A model generated the notes under the pieces. It was not told the origin of the DNA and did not search any database. It saw nothing but the letters and a program-made list of their open reading frames with translations. From Deltaproteobacteria bacterium (GTDB lineage: Bacteria > Desulfobacterota > Desulfobacteria > Desulfobacterales > UBA2156), in NCBI GenBank assembly GCA_019309485.1, contig JAFDGC010000004.1, positions 32,048 to 96,047 of the forward strand: a stretch of 64,000 nucleotides of DNA, given 5' to 3'. Positions within the stretch are counted from its first letter, which is position 1; each line of letters starts with the position of its first letter. This document shows, in pieces, positions 1 through 8,538 of the stretch. The position numbers and the translations under genes are program-made.

Positions 1-224
1 ACCAGCAGTCCGTCAAAGGTATCGATTTCCACGTTTGAAAACGGCGCAAGGCTTTCTTTCAACATCTCGATGCGTTCTTCCACCGTAAAAAGGGATTTCT
101 TCCCCGGGTTGACCAGGATCGCCACGATGATCTTGTCGAACAGGTTCAAGCCCCGCTCCACGATGTCGAGATGTCCGTAGGTAACCGGATCAAAGGAGCC
201 GGGATAAATCGCAGTCCGTTTCAT
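1..224 (-). CDS. coaD: Phosphopantetheine adenylyltransferase, N-terminal part (runs off the window)
   Basis: Transfers AMP from ATP to 4'-phosphopantetheine, the penultimate step of coenzyme A synthesis in the cytoplasm. About 74 residues are visible. They begin [20 protein letters not shown], which contains the nucleotidyltransferase signature [10 protein letters not shown]. They continue through the conserved [18 protein letters not shown] region of bacterial CoaD. The ATG is at 222-224 and the 3' end lies outside the window. It follows rsmD on the same strand, a common pairing, but the 142 bp gap holds a dispersed repeat (296-357). The identification rests on the uninterrupted N-terminal match and is firm. 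Confidence 0.95.
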   Translation of the reverse strand, partial: MKRTAIYPGSFDPVTYGHLDIVERGLNLFDKIIVAILVNPGKKSLFTVEERIEMLKESLAPFSNVEIDTFDGLL

Positions 225-295
225 GCAAATGCCTTTTTTCGCAGGGAAAAGAAAACGTTCAACTTTCGCCGGTTAATTTTCGAGTCTTCTTCCAA

Positions 296-357
296 GTAAC
301 TTCAACGTGTTACTTTATGATAAATCCTCGCCAAAGGCGGGGTGCTACGCTAACCAT
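296..357. repeat. Dispersed intergenic repeat, family E, copy 1
   Basis: This lies between coaD and rsmD. It contains the inverted repeat AGTAAC/GTTACT, then TTATGATAAATCCT and a short hairpin of the form cctcGCC-aaa-GGCgggg. The same order of words recurs at 6809-6861, upstream of comM. A partial copy of the left part is at 6679-6702. Origin and function are unknown; it could be a small REP-like element. Confidence 0.6.
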
Positions 358-366
358 AATTTTTTA

Positions 367-921
367 TTATACCCCATATCGAAAAAAGGAGACAAGAGTT
401 TTTCCGTATTTCCGCTGGTCGGTCAGTTCAAAACCAGGAACTTGAACAGACTCTTTGACACCGTGTTCCACCACCACCAGGGCCCCTTTCTCCAGGACGC
501 CGCATTCAACGAGATTCTTCAACGCCGAAAAAACCGCACCCTTGTGATAGGGCGGGTCCACAAAGACAAGATCAAAAGACGCCGGGTGGCCGGCAAGACA
601 GTTGAGATTCCGATTGATATCCCACCGGATCACCTGGGAACGCTCCTGCACCCTGCACCGGGCAATATTTTTTTCAAGAACCGAAACGGCGTCGGGATCC
701 GCGTCAATGAAGACGGCAAGTCGGGCCCCCCGGCTCAATGCTTCAAGGCCCAGCGCCCCGGTTCCGGCATAAAGATCGAGTACCACGGCGGACCGGACCC
801 GATGGAAAAGGATATTGAAGACGGCTTCCCGGACCCTCCCGGAGGTGGGCCGGAGGGATCTTTCTTTCAGGGAATAAAGGGGCGTCCCCTTCAGGTTCCC
901 GGCAAAAATCCGCAGTCCCAT
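367..921 (-). CDS. rsmD: 16S rRNA (guanine966-N2)-methyltransferase RsmD
   Basis: SAM-dependent methyltransferase that makes m2G966 in 16S rRNA during 30S assembly. The 184-residue protein starts MGLRIFAGNLKGTPL. It has the substrate-side segment LRPTSGRVREAVFNIL, a SAM-binding motif I at LDLYAGTGALGLEALSRGA (about residues 48-66), and the catalytic DPPY tetrad (about residue 122) in FVDPPYHKG. Length is typical for the family. It sits downstream of ntrX and upstream of coaD on the same strand. Confidence 0.95.
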   Translation of the reverse strand: MGLRIFAGNLKGTPLYSLKERSLRPTSGRVREAVFNILFHRVRSAVVLDLYAGTGALGLEALSRGARLAVFIDADPDAVSVLEKNIARCRVQERSQVIRWDINRNLNCLAGHPASFDLVFVDPPYHKGAVFSALKNLVECGVLEKGALVVVEHGVKESVQVPGFELTDQRKYGKTLVSFFRYGV

Positions 922-966
922 GAATTTTGCTCCGTTGCATGGATCCGTAAGTGAAACAGGGGGGCT

Positions 967-2334
967 TTAAGGCGGGGTCAGTCCCATGTTTTTCAGGGTG
1001 CGCTCGAGCCTTCGGGAATCCAGGCCGATTTGCCGCGCGGTCTTGGAAACATCCCGCGCGTTCTGTAAGAATTTATGCCGGATGTATTCCGTTTCAAAGG
1101 CCCGGGCCGCTTTTTCCATTCCATCAATGGAAAAAAGATCGATACTGGCTGCTTCCTGGCCGGTCGTCGGACCGGGATTGTACGGCCGGGGGATATCCGA
1201 CACCTCGATGACCTCCTTTTCCACCATGATCGACAGGCGTTCCATAAGGTTCTTCAACTCCCGGACGTTTCCCGGCCACGGATACGCCAGTAAAAGATCA
1301 CGGGCGTCTTCCTGGATCTGTTTCCGGGGCTTCCGACTTTCCCGGCTGAATTCCTCCAGGAAAATGTCGATGAGCAACGGGATATCCTCCCGGCGGTCCC
1401 GCAGGGGCGGGACCTCGATGGGCACCACGTTGATCCGGTAATAAAGCTCCTCCCGAAAGGTTCCCTTTGCGATTTCTTGCCTCAAGTCCTTATTGCTGGC
1501 GGCAATCACCCGCACATTCAAATGGAGCACCCGCATGCCGCCGATCCTCTGGAACTGCCGTTCTTGGAGCACCCGGAGCATTTTGGCCTGGGTCTTCAGG
1601 GGCATGTCTCCGATTTCATCCAAAAAAAGGGTTCCGTTGGTGGCCAGTTCCAGTTTTCCGATTTTCTTGGCCGCCGCACCGTCAAACGCCCCCTTTTCGT
1701 GTCCGAACAGCTCGCTGTCGATGAGGGGATCGGGGATGGCCGCGCAGTTGATATCGATGAGGGGCTGATCCGACCGGGGGCTGAGATGATGGATGCTCCT
1801 GGCCACCAACTCCTTCCCGGTGCCGTTTTCACCGGCGATCAGAACCCATTTGTCCGTGGGTCCTGCAGCCGCAATCTGTTTTCTCAAATGCGTTACGGCG
1901 GGACTGTTTCCGTGGAAGGAGTGTTTTTCAATGGTCTTTTTTCTTAAGTATTTGTTTTCCTCCTCCAGCCTTTGGAAATTGAGGGCGTTGTTGATGGCAA
2001 CGATGATCTTATCGATGGAAAGCGGTTTTTCGATAAAATCGAAAGCCCCCAGCTTGGTGGCCTTCACCGCGGTTTCAATGGTGCCGTGGCCGGTAATGAT
2101 AATGACCTGAATGCCGGGGTTGTCCTTCTTGATTTCCCGAAGGGTCTCGATGCCGTCCATTCCCGGCATCCAGATATCGAGAAGGACCAGGTCCGGGAAC
2201 TGCGCATCGATGATTTTGAGGGCTTCATACCCGTTGGTGGCGGTGAGGACTTCAAACCCTTCGTCTTCCAGTAAGCCGCCCAGGCTCTGGAGGATGGAAG
2301 GCTCATCGTCCACGATCAAAATGGAAGGAAACAT
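967..2334 (-). CDS. ntrX: NtrX-type sigma54-dependent response regulator
   Basis: Response regulator partnered with the NtrY kinase encoded just upstream. The 455 residues comprise a receiver domain (about 1-120; acidic D9/D10, phospho-acceptor D53, K103), an AAA+ sigma54-activation domain (about 140-370; Walker A GENGTGKE at 169-176, Walker B GTLFLDEIGDM) and a C-terminal Fis-like helix-turn-helix (about 425-450). The loop that normally reads GAFTGA and contacts sigma54 reads GAFDGA at 215-220, so the conserved threonine is replaced by aspartate. This raises doubt about sigma54 activation. The gap to ntrY is 64 bp. Confidence 0.9.
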   Translation of the reverse strand: MFPSILIVDDEPSILQSLGGLLEDEGFEVLTATNGYEALKIIDAQFPDLVLLDIWMPGMDGIETLREIKKDNPGIQVIIITGHGTIETAVKATKLGAFDFIEKPLSIDKIIVAINNALNFQRLEEENKYLRKKTIEKHSFHGNSPAVTHLRKQIAAAGPTDKWVLIAGENGTGKELVARSIHHLSPRSDQPLIDINCAAIPDPLIDSELFGHEKGAFDGAAAKKIGKLELATNGTLFLDEIGDMPLKTQAKMLRVLQERQFQRIGGMRVLHLNVRVIAASNKDLRQEIAKGTFREELYYRINVVPIEVPPLRDRREDIPLLIDIFLEEFSRESRKPRKQIQEDARDLLLAYPWPGNVRELKNLMERLSIMVEKEVIEVSDIPRPYNPGPTTGQEAASIDLFSIDGMEKAARAFETEYIRHKFLQNARDVSKTARQIGLDSRRLERTLKNMGLTPP

Positions 2335-2398
2335 GGATCCTTTCTCCTGTAATCCGCTTGGCCCCGCCGTCGGGACTAAGAGCTTTTAAATAACCAGG

Positions 2399-4642
2399 CT
2401 AGGCCGGAAGTTCAATGACAAATTTCGCCCCGCCGTCGGGGTTGTCCTGTACCCGGATCAATCCGTTGTGTTCGTCGATGATGGTGGAGACGATGGTCAA
2501 CCCCAGGCCCATCCCGCTTTTTTTTGTGGAAAAATTGGGTTCGAACAGCCGTGTTTTGTCGCTATCCGGAATCCCTTCCCCCGAATCCGACACTTCGATG
2601 CGCACCCGTTTCAATATGGGGTCGAAGGCCACGGCGATATGGATATAACCGGTCTCCTTGATGGCGTAAATGGCGTTTTCCACCAAATTGATAAGGGCCT
2701 GCTTGATCTGCTGGCGGTCCAGGTTCATGGGAGGAATGGAATCGGCCACGTGGATTTGAAAATCGATGTGCCGGTATTCTTCCTTATAAAGCAAAACCGT
2801 TTCCTCGATGATGGGAATGAGCTCGCACGGCCGGAGATTGGCCACGGGAAATCGGGCGAAGGCCGAAAACTCATTGACCAGGTTCCGGATCACGTCCACA
2901 TGCTCGGCGATGGTACGGGTGCACTCCTCGAAAACCGGATCCTGAATCTGCTCGGAAAATTTTCTCTTCAACCGCTGGGCCGAAAGGGCGATGGGGGTCA
3001 ATGGGTTTTTCACCTCGTGGGCGATGCGCCGCGCCACTTCCCGCCAGGCTACCATACGCTGGGCCTTTTCCAACTCCGTGAGGTCGTCGAAAACCATCAC
3101 CAATCCCATATGCTCGCCGCTGTCGTCCTTTAATGCATTGATATGGATCAAAAAGCTTTTGGGCCGCCCCCCCACGGTCATCCGCAAGGGAAGTTCCACC
3201 GCATTTTTACCGGAAACCGAAAGACTTTCCATGATGTCATCGGCAAGAGTCAAGTACCGACGGTCGATGACGTCCTTGTAGCTTCGTCCTAAGATCTGGG
3301 AGGGGTTCAGGTTCAACATCTTCTCCGCGGCCTTGTTGATGGTGGTGATATACCCCTGGGAATCCAGGGTGATGACACCCGCGGAAACGTTTTTCAGTAC
3401 GATCTCCATGTACTGGCGTTTTTCTTCGATTTCCACGTTCTGTTCTTTGAGCATGCGGGCGGACCGCTCCAGCTCCTCCCGGTTGGCCTTTAAATCCCGG
3501 GTCATCTTATTGAAGGAATCCACCAGGATCCCGATTTCATCATCCGCCGAAAGGCCGATGCGGACATTGAGGTCGCCGTCCGCCACCCGATGGGTCCCTT
3601 CCGCCAGTTCCATGATGGGGATCGTAATGGCCCTGGCCTGGTAAAAACCGAACCAGATGGCGCAGAACATGACCAGAAGGGCCACAATGGAAAGGGTCAT
3701 ATAGTAGGTGACCTGGATGGGTCGCTTCAAAAGGGTCCTCTGGCGATACTCTTCAAACCCTTTGGAGATGGAGGCCAAATTCTCTGAAAGTTCCTTGGAA
3801 AGCAGGGATGACAAAACGATGAACCCTTTCAGGGATTCGTTTTTTTCCCCGTAGGGAATGCTCCCGATGGTCCGGATCAGTTCCCCCTGGGGCAGCGTCT
3901 CGATGAACGTGCGCACGCCCTCGGGTCCCCGGTCTTTTTGAAGGTTGTCGGCGGAAACGACCTTCAACGGCATCGCCTCCAGGTCCTGGGACAGGGCATA
4001 GGTGAGCCGCTTCGAGCGGGCGCTGTAGATTTCCACGGCCGGAATATTGAACTCCCGCTGCACCACCAGAGTGTAATTGGCCAGGGCATCGGCCTTTTTC
4101 GGGTCCAGAAAATTCTTGGTAGCGACCTGATAAGCGATCCGCTCCAGAAAGTAACGGTTGTTTTCCTCTACATGGTCGTAGATCTGCCGGCCCACGTGGA
4201 GTGAATTTTCAAGGGCTTGTTCCACAGGGACGTTGAACCAAAACTCGATGCTGGTGGTAATGAAATTGATGGAAAAGATAAACAAGACGATGGTGGGCAT
4301 GAGCGACAACATAATGAACGCCAGCACCAACCGTGTCCGCAGCTTGGCGCCGATGACCTTTCGCTTCCGGTCATACAACAGCTTCACCAGGTTTCTTAAA
4401 ACCAGAAAGATCAACAACAGGAGTAAAAGCAGGTTGATGTTGATCAGGATGAACATGAGGGTGGTGTTGGAGATGGGAAACGCCGAGCCGAATTGAATGA
4501 TCTTGGTTTCTGCGTATGTGAGGAGTGCCACGACGGCCGGGATCACGATGATCAGCGCGATTTCGCGCTTGCGCTTCCGACGCTCTTTTTCAGGTAACCC
4601 CGCGAAAGGCTTCGAAAACGGTTTCAAGCGCATGGCTCCCAT
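2399..4642 (-). CDS. ntrY: NtrY-type membrane sensor histidine kinase
   Basis: Inner-membrane sensor kinase of the NtrYX two-component system, about 747 residues. In order it shows two N-terminal membrane helices (EIALIIVIPAVVALLTY and LININLLLLLLLIFLVLRN), a third helix, a periplasmic segment, a fourth helix (YYMTLSIVALLVMFCAIWF), a HAMP linker, a PAS domain, a HisKA domain with phospho-acceptor histidine in RRIAHEVKNPLTP, and a HATPase with GMGLGLTIV. The start at 4642 was chosen because AAAGGA lies five bases before that ATG. An in-frame start at 4717 would add an unlikely N-terminal tail. The stimulus is unknown; the family responds to nitrogen, redox or envelope cues. Confidence 0.88.
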   Translation of the reverse strand: MGAMRLKPFSKPFAGLPEKERRKRKREIALIIVIPAVVALLTYAETKIIQFGSAFPISNTTLMFILININLLLLLLLIFLVLRNLVKLLYDRKRKVIGAKLRTRLVLAFIMLSLMPTIVLFIFSINFITTSIEFWFNVPVEQALENSLHVGRQIYDHVEENNRYFLERIAYQVATKNFLDPKKADALANYTLVVQREFNIPAVEIYSARSKRLTYALSQDLEAMPLKVVSADNLQKDRGPEGVRTFIETLPQGELIRTIGSIPYGEKNESLKGFIVLSSLLSKELSENLASISKGFEEYRQRTLLKRPIQVTYYMTLSIVALLVMFCAIWFGFYQARAITIPIMELAEGTHRVADGDLNVRIGLSADDEIGILVDSFNKMTRDLKANREELERSARMLKEQNVEIEEKRQYMEIVLKNVSAGVITLDSQGYITTINKAAEKMLNLNPSQILGRSYKDVIDRRYLTLADDIMESLSVSGKNAVELPLRMTVGGRPKSFLIHINALKDDSGEHMGLVMVFDDLTELEKAQRMVAWREVARRIAHEVKNPLTPIALSAQRLKRKFSEQIQDPVFEECTRTIAEHVDVIRNLVNEFSAFARFPVANLRPCELIPIIEETVLLYKEEYRHIDFQIHVADSIPPMNLDRQQIKQALINLVENAIYAIKETGYIHIAVAFDPILKRVRIEVSDSGEGIPDSDKTRLFEPNFSTKKSGMGLGLTIVSTIIDEHNGLIRVQDNPDGGAKFVIELPA

Positions 4643-4742
4643 CCGGTCCTTTGGATACGCTGCGAGCAGCAACGATAGTGGAGCCCGCCCGTCCTGGAGG
4701 ACGCGACTCCCCGGCAAGGAAAATGCCGATTATAAGTAAGAT

Positions 4743-4799
4743 CGCTTCCCTTGACCCCGCCGTAAAAGGCGGAGCTTTCGGGAAGCATTCCGGCAAAAA
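4743..4799. repeat. Hairpin repeat, family C, copy 1
   Basis: An intergenic palindrome between the DUF4390 gene and ntrY. The arms GCTTCCC and GGGAAGC flank an inner CCCCGCC-gtaaaa-GGCGG stem, followed by attccggcaaaa. A close relative lies at 52001-52056 just before pqiB. It has no U-tract typical of a terminator. Role unknown. Confidence 0.6.
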
Positions 4800-4832
4800 C
4801 AGACGCTCCTGATGAACGGCCCGCCGATCGAA

Positions 4833-5465
4833 TCAATAAATGAAATCCGTTGTGTACCAATCCGTTTCAAAGTCCCAAAGTGCGATAAAAAACAGGACGT
4901 AATGAAGGTAAAAGGGCAATGTCCGTTTGCTCAATTCCGCTTTGGCCCGAATCTGGTATTGCCGCCCCTTTTCCAGGCGCTCCAGCTCCACCACTTTCAG
5001 GGAATCGATTTCCGTCATCAGTTTCTGAGCTTCCAAAAAGGACCGGGTTTTAACGGGAGGGGTGTTCTCCCAGGATCGGGTGACGGAGAACTCCTTTTTC
5101 ACCGGATTGTACCGAATGGTATGGGTGACTTTCAACTCCACGATTTCTTTATCGAGCCACAGGGAACGATCTTTGTATAATTGAATGAAAAAGGAAAAGG
5201 TGGCCGGCACGCCGCTGAGAATGGCGCGTTTCATATCTTCCCGAAAGGCCCCCTCCACTCGAAGATAGAAGAGCAGGTCGTCCCGGGTGTTGGTCACGAC
5301 GATATGGGTCAGTTTCGCCTCTTGTGCATACACCGGCTGCGCCGCCAAGGAAAAAGCGATCAGAATGCAAAATACCGGCGTCAACACTTGCCACAGGCGC
5401 CCGGTAAAAAAGGATCCGATCAAAGGGGGCTCCTCTTTAAAATACGGTGATCGGCGTAAAGGCAT
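4833..5465 (-). CDS. DUF4390 domain-containing exported protein
   Basis: About 210 residues with an N-terminal hydrophobic export signal (LTPVFCILIAFSLAAQPVYAQ) followed by a soluble domain with WxxN-type segments such as VTRSWENTPPV. It ends in a hydrophobic stretch (YLHYVLFFIALWDF). Members of the DUF4390 family commonly sit directly before ntrY, as here; the biochemical role is not known. The ATG at 5465 is preceded by GGGGGAG at eight bases, but that Shine-Dalgarno lies inside a family A repeat. A TTG at 5420 with GAGGAG six bases upstream would give a more conventional 33-residue signal peptide and is a good alternative start. Confidence 0.8.
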   Translation of the reverse strand: MPLRRSPYFKEEPPLIGSFFTGRLWQVLTPVFCILIAFSLAAQPVYAQEAKLTHIVVTNTRDDLLFYLRVEGAFREDMKRAILSGVPATFSFFIQLYKDRSLWLDKEIVELKVTHTIRYNPVKKEFSVTRSWENTPPVKTRSFLEAQKLMTEIDSLKVVELERLEKGRQYQIRAKAELSKRTLPFYLHYVLFFIALWDFETDWYTTDFIY

Positions 5466-5467
5466 CT

Positions 5468-5553
5468 TTGAAGCTCCCCCCGCTGCCCCGCAAGGCGGGA
5501 TTTCCGCTTCGCTCCAACACGCTGCGGGGAATGCGCTCGCTGTTGTGGTTCAA
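5468..5553 (+). repeat. Hairpin-rich intergenic repeat, family A, copy 1
   Basis: A shortened member of the family, lacking the GCGAAGC...TGCCgtcaGGCA middle part. It contains the CCCCGC-aag-GCGGG hairpin, then TTTCCGCTTCGCTCCAAC, and ends ATGCGCTCGCTGTTG.GGTTCAA. It abuts the start of the DUF4390 gene and supplies a possible Shine-Dalgarno for it on the minus strand. Confidence 0.75.
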
Positions 5554-5669
5554 AAAAGAGGACAGGCGGTTTCATCCGTACACCATATCCGGCGTAAAGT
5601 GCCGGACATGGGCATTTCATAACGGATACACGGGGGAATCGCAAGTCATATCGGATGGAAACGGCGGGA

Positions 5670-6539
5670 TCAGGGATCTGCGATGAAACTGGTTTCCCAT
5701 GCATCCCGTCTTTTGAAAAAGGTTTTCAAGAAGGCATGATTGAACGCATGACCGGATTTGGAGATTTCCAAGTGTCCGAGGATGGGCATTCCCAAAAGGG
5801 AAAAATCTCCCAGACAATCCAGGATTTTGTGCCGGACGAATTCATCTTTCCATCGCAGGCCGTCCGTGTTGAGGACCCGGTCCGCGTCGATGACGACGGC
5901 GTTTTCCAAAGAAGCGCCCTTGGCAAAACCATACAACTGGAGGTATTCAATCTCCTGGAGAAATCCATAGGTCCGCGCTTCGGCGATTTCTTCTCCGAAT
6001 CCTTTTTCGGTCAGGGCCAGGGAAAAAAATTGGGATTGCACCACGGGATGATCATAATGAATGCGACAGGAGATGCGGAACTCGGAATCCGGGTGCAGCA
6101 CCACCGATTTTCCGTTTTCACAAAGCGCGATGGGTTTTTTGACCACGAAGAAGCACTTGGGGCTGTCCTGTTCCTGGATTCCGGCCTCCAGGATCGATGC
6201 CGTGAAAGGGCCGGCGCTTCCGTCCATGATGGGGACTTCGTAAGCGTCGACCTCCACCAGGGCGTTGTCGATGGCGAGTCCGGCAAAACTGGCCATCAGA
6301 TGTTCAATGGTGGAGACGATGAGTCCCTCATGGCCGATGACCGTGGCCAGACTGGTGTCCACAACGCTGTTGATATGGGCGCAAATAGAGGGGCTTTCCG
6401 GCAGATCCACCCGCTTGAAGCGGATGCCGTAATTGACCGGAGCCGGCTTGATGGCCATTTGTACCCGTTTTCCGGAATGCATCCCGATTCCGGAACAGTG
6501 AACGGGTCGGGCGACGGTTCTTTGTTTTTTTGGAATCAT
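5670..6539 (-). CDS. lpxC: UDP-3-O-acyl-N-acetylglucosamine deacetylase
   Basis: Zinc enzyme for the committed step of lipid A synthesis, acting in the cytoplasm at the inner membrane. The 289 residues from the ATG at 6539 start MIPKKQRTVARPVHCSGIGM, matching the LpxC N-terminus (CSGIGMHSGK). Zinc ligands are visible as the histidine of STIEHLMASFAG and the H and D of RHKILDCLGD. The motif EVPIMDGSAGPF is present. The frame stays open to 6800, but that extension is repetitive, low-complexity sequence from the intergenic region, so the internal ATG was chosen. It is the first gene of the lpxC-DUF4390-ntrYX stretch. Confidence 0.94.
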   Translation of the reverse strand: MIPKKQRTVARPVHCSGIGMHSGKRVQMAIKPAPVNYGIRFKRVDLPESPSICAHINSVVDTSLATVIGHEGLIVSTIEHLMASFAGLAIDNALVEVDAYEVPIMDGSAGPFTASILEAGIQEQDSPKCFFVVKKPIALCENGKSVVLHPDSEFRISCRIHYDHPVVQSQFFSLALTEKGFGEEIAEARTYGFLQEIEYLQLYGFAKGASLENAVVIDADRVLNTDGLRWKDEFVRHKILDCLGDFSLLGMPILGHLEISKSGHAFNHAFLKTFFKRRDAWETSFIADP

Positions 6540-6914
6540 CAATACCGTTTCTTCCCCCGCCGCACGGAAGAGGCGGTGGGAAAAGGGGTGTATCCTTTTC
6601 CTTTGAAAGATGCTTATACCAGGTATTGAAGGACAATTCAATACCCCCGTTGAAAAACAATCGCTCGTTTTTCTTTTCTTCCACGTAACTTCAACGTGTT
6701 GTTTTCGATACCGATCACGATTTCGATACCGATTTTGATAAACTCTGTACTTCTTAATATTCTTGGACCCTTGGACCCTCGAACCCTTTTTTCCTTTCAA
6801 GCACCCTCAACACGTTACTTTATGATAAATCCTTGCCAAAGGCGGGGTGCAACGCTAATCCGTTTGTCTTGTTTCACACGATCTGTTATATGCCCCAAAG
6901 GACGCAAAGGGAAA
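6540..6914. other. 375 bp intergenic region between divergent lpxC and comM, repeat-filled
   Basis: No gene is supported here. The stretch holds a partial family E repeat (6679-6702) and a short tandem run built on CGATACCGAT (about 6706-6740). It then has two or three copies of a GGACCCT/GAACCCT word (about 6767-6788) and a second family E copy (6809-6861). A related GAACCCTCGAACCCT word occurs at about 42405-42425, before the transcarboxylase gene. I could not identify convincing promoters for either gene. Confidence 0.55.
6809..6861. repeat. Dispersed intergenic repeat, family E, copy 2
   Basis: Matches copy 1 (296-357) closely through GTTACTTTATGATAAATCC, GCCAAAGGCGGGGTGC and ACGCTAA. 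The left arm of copy 1 (GTAACTTCAACGTGTT) is found separately at 6679-6702. This suggests that sequence was inserted into, or rearranged within, an ancestral copy here. Confidence 0.6.
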
Positions 6915-8450
6915 ATGGTTTCAAGAATCCGAAGCTGCGCTCTGATAGGAATCGACGCCTACCCCGTGGAAGTGGAAGTGGACGTCACCCCCGGGCTCCC
7001 CTCTTTTACCATCGTGGGACTCCCCGAAACATCCGTTCGCGAAAGCAAGGAGCGGGTCAAAAGCGCCATTGTCAACAGCGGCTATGCGTTTCCGGACGAC
7101 CGTATCACGGTGAACCTGGCGCCGGCCTATGTCAAAAAAACCGGGACCGGGTTTGATCTGCCCATCGCCCTTGGAATCCTTTGTGCCGGCCGGACCCCTG
7201 TCGATTCCGAAGCGTCCCGGCATCTGGTGCTGGGCGAACTCTCCCTCGATGGCCGGATCAAGCCCATCAACGGCATCCTTTCCATGGTCCTCTCCGCCAA
7301 AGAAGCCGATCTTGACGGTGTTTTGGTCCCCTACGAAAACCGAATGGAAGCCACCGTGGTTCGGGGTATGGCGGTTTATCCCGTGAGCACCCTTTCCGAA
7401 TCCATGGAATTTTTTACCGGTACCCGGGACCTGATCCCGGAATCTCCGGATCCTTTTGATTCGTTGGAAATTTCTGTGGAAGCAGACGTGGACTTTTCGG
7501 AGGTTATGGGACAGGAGCACGTTAAGCGCGCATTGGAAGTGGCGGCCGCGGGCGGCCATAACCTTATCATGGTGGGCCCCCCGGGATCCGGGAAAACCAT
7601 GCTGGCCCAGCGCCTGTCCACCATTTTGCCGCCCCTTTCCTTTGAAGAGGCCATTGAGACCACCCGCATTTACAGTGTCGTGGGGATGCTCGAAAAAGAA
7701 CAGCGGCTCATGCCGCGTCGCCCCTTCCGCGCCCCCCACCACACCATCTCGGACGCCGGTCTCATCGGCGGGGGGCATATCCCGCGCCCCGGAGAAGTGA
7801 GTCTGGCCCACAACGGCGTGCTCTTTTTGGACGAGTTTCCGGAATTTAAAAAACACGTGCTGGAAGCCCTTCGCCAACCCCTGGAAGACCAGAAGGTGAC
7901 CATCTCCAGGGCCGCCTCGGCGTTGACCTTCCCGGCCTCTTTTATGCTGGTGGCGGCCATGAACCCCTGCCCTTGCGGCTACCACATGGACCCCAAGCAT
8001 ACCTGCCGGTGCACCGATTTTCAGATCTTCAAATACCGCTCCCGGATCTCCGGCCCCTTGATGGACCGCATCGACATCCATGTGGAGGTGCCCGCGGTAC
8101 CGCGCCGGGAAATTCAGAAGGGCACCGGAGGGGAATCTTCCGCATCCATCCGGAAGCGGGTCTTGGAAGCCCGGGAAATCCAACGGCGACGCTTTGCCAA
8201 AAGCCGGATCCCCTGCAATGCCCGGATGGGCGGTCGTCATATCAAACGGCATTGCCCCCTGGACGAAAACTCCACGCATCTTTTAAATTCGGCTATGGAT
8301 CGACTGGGGCTTTCCGCCCGGGCGTATAACCGGATCCTCAAGATTTCCCGCACCATCGCCGATCTTTCAAAAGCCGAAGCCATCGCACCCGAACACGTGG
8401 CCGAAGCCATCCAGTACCGGAGCCTTGACCGCGGGAAAGAGGCGTTCTGA
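6915..8450 (+). CDS. comM: YifB/ComM-family AAA+ ATPase (Mg-chelatase-like)
   Basis: Hexameric AAA+ helicase related to ComM, which promotes branch migration during natural transformation; its role in this organism is not established. The 511 residues from the ATG at 6915 (AAAGGG just upstream) start [20 protein letters not shown]. An N-terminal Lon-protease-like fold (VDLP-type region [15 protein letters not shown]) is followed by Walker [14 protein letters not shown], Walker [12 protein letters not shown], a cysteine cluster [15 protein letters not shown], and the C-terminal ComM domain. The frame is open from 6696, but the upstream part is intergenic repeat. Confidence 0.93.
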   Translation: MVSRIRSCALIGIDAYPVEVEVDVTPGLPSFTIVGLPETSVRESKERVKSAIVNSGYAFPDDRITVNLAPAYVKKTGTGFDLPIALGILCAGRTPVDSEASRHLVLGELSLDGRIKPINGILSMVLSAKEADLDGVLVPYENRMEATVVRGMAVYPVSTLSESMEFFTGTRDLIPESPDPFDSLEISVEADVDFSEVMGQEHVKRALEVAAAGGHNLIMVGPPGSGKTMLAQRLSTILPPLSFEEAIETTRIYSVVGMLEKEQRLMPRRPFRAPHHTISDAGLIGGGHIPRPGEVSLAHNGVLFLDEFPEFKKHVLEALRQPLEDQKVTISRAASALTFPASFMLVAAMNPCPCGYHMDPKHTCRCTDFQIFKYRSRISGPLMDRIDIHVEVPAVPRREIQKGTGGESSASIRKRVLEAREIQRRRFAKSRIPCNARMGGRHIKRHCPLDENSTHLLNSAMDRLGLSARAYNRILKISRTIADLSKAEAIAPEHVAEAIQYRSLDRGKEAF

Positions 8451-8538
8451 TTTCACCCGGACTTTACATCCCATGCCCCCTGTGCCATATTTTTCTGTTT
8501 ATGAACCGTGAAGACACCGCTGCAAAAGGATTTTCCAG

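Noticed and set aside
4743..4799. Rho-independent terminator between the DUF4390 gene and ntrY
   Set aside because: A hairpin is present but no U-run follows, and the same sequence recurs before pqiB inside another operon.
5466..5704. Short open frames across the family A repeats (recurring peptides such as RGLERSGN)
   Set aside because: They are translations of the repeat itself in several genomic copies, without start signals.
6706..6800. Possible N-terminal extension of LpxC rich in YRNRDRYR
   Set aside because: It encodes a DNA tandem repeat, is unlike any LpxC, and the ATG at 6539 gives a normal protein.
6921..8279. A 452-codon open frame antisense to comM
   Set aside because: The composition (many G, H, Q, R) is that of an antisense shadow; the plus-strand gene has all ComM motifs.
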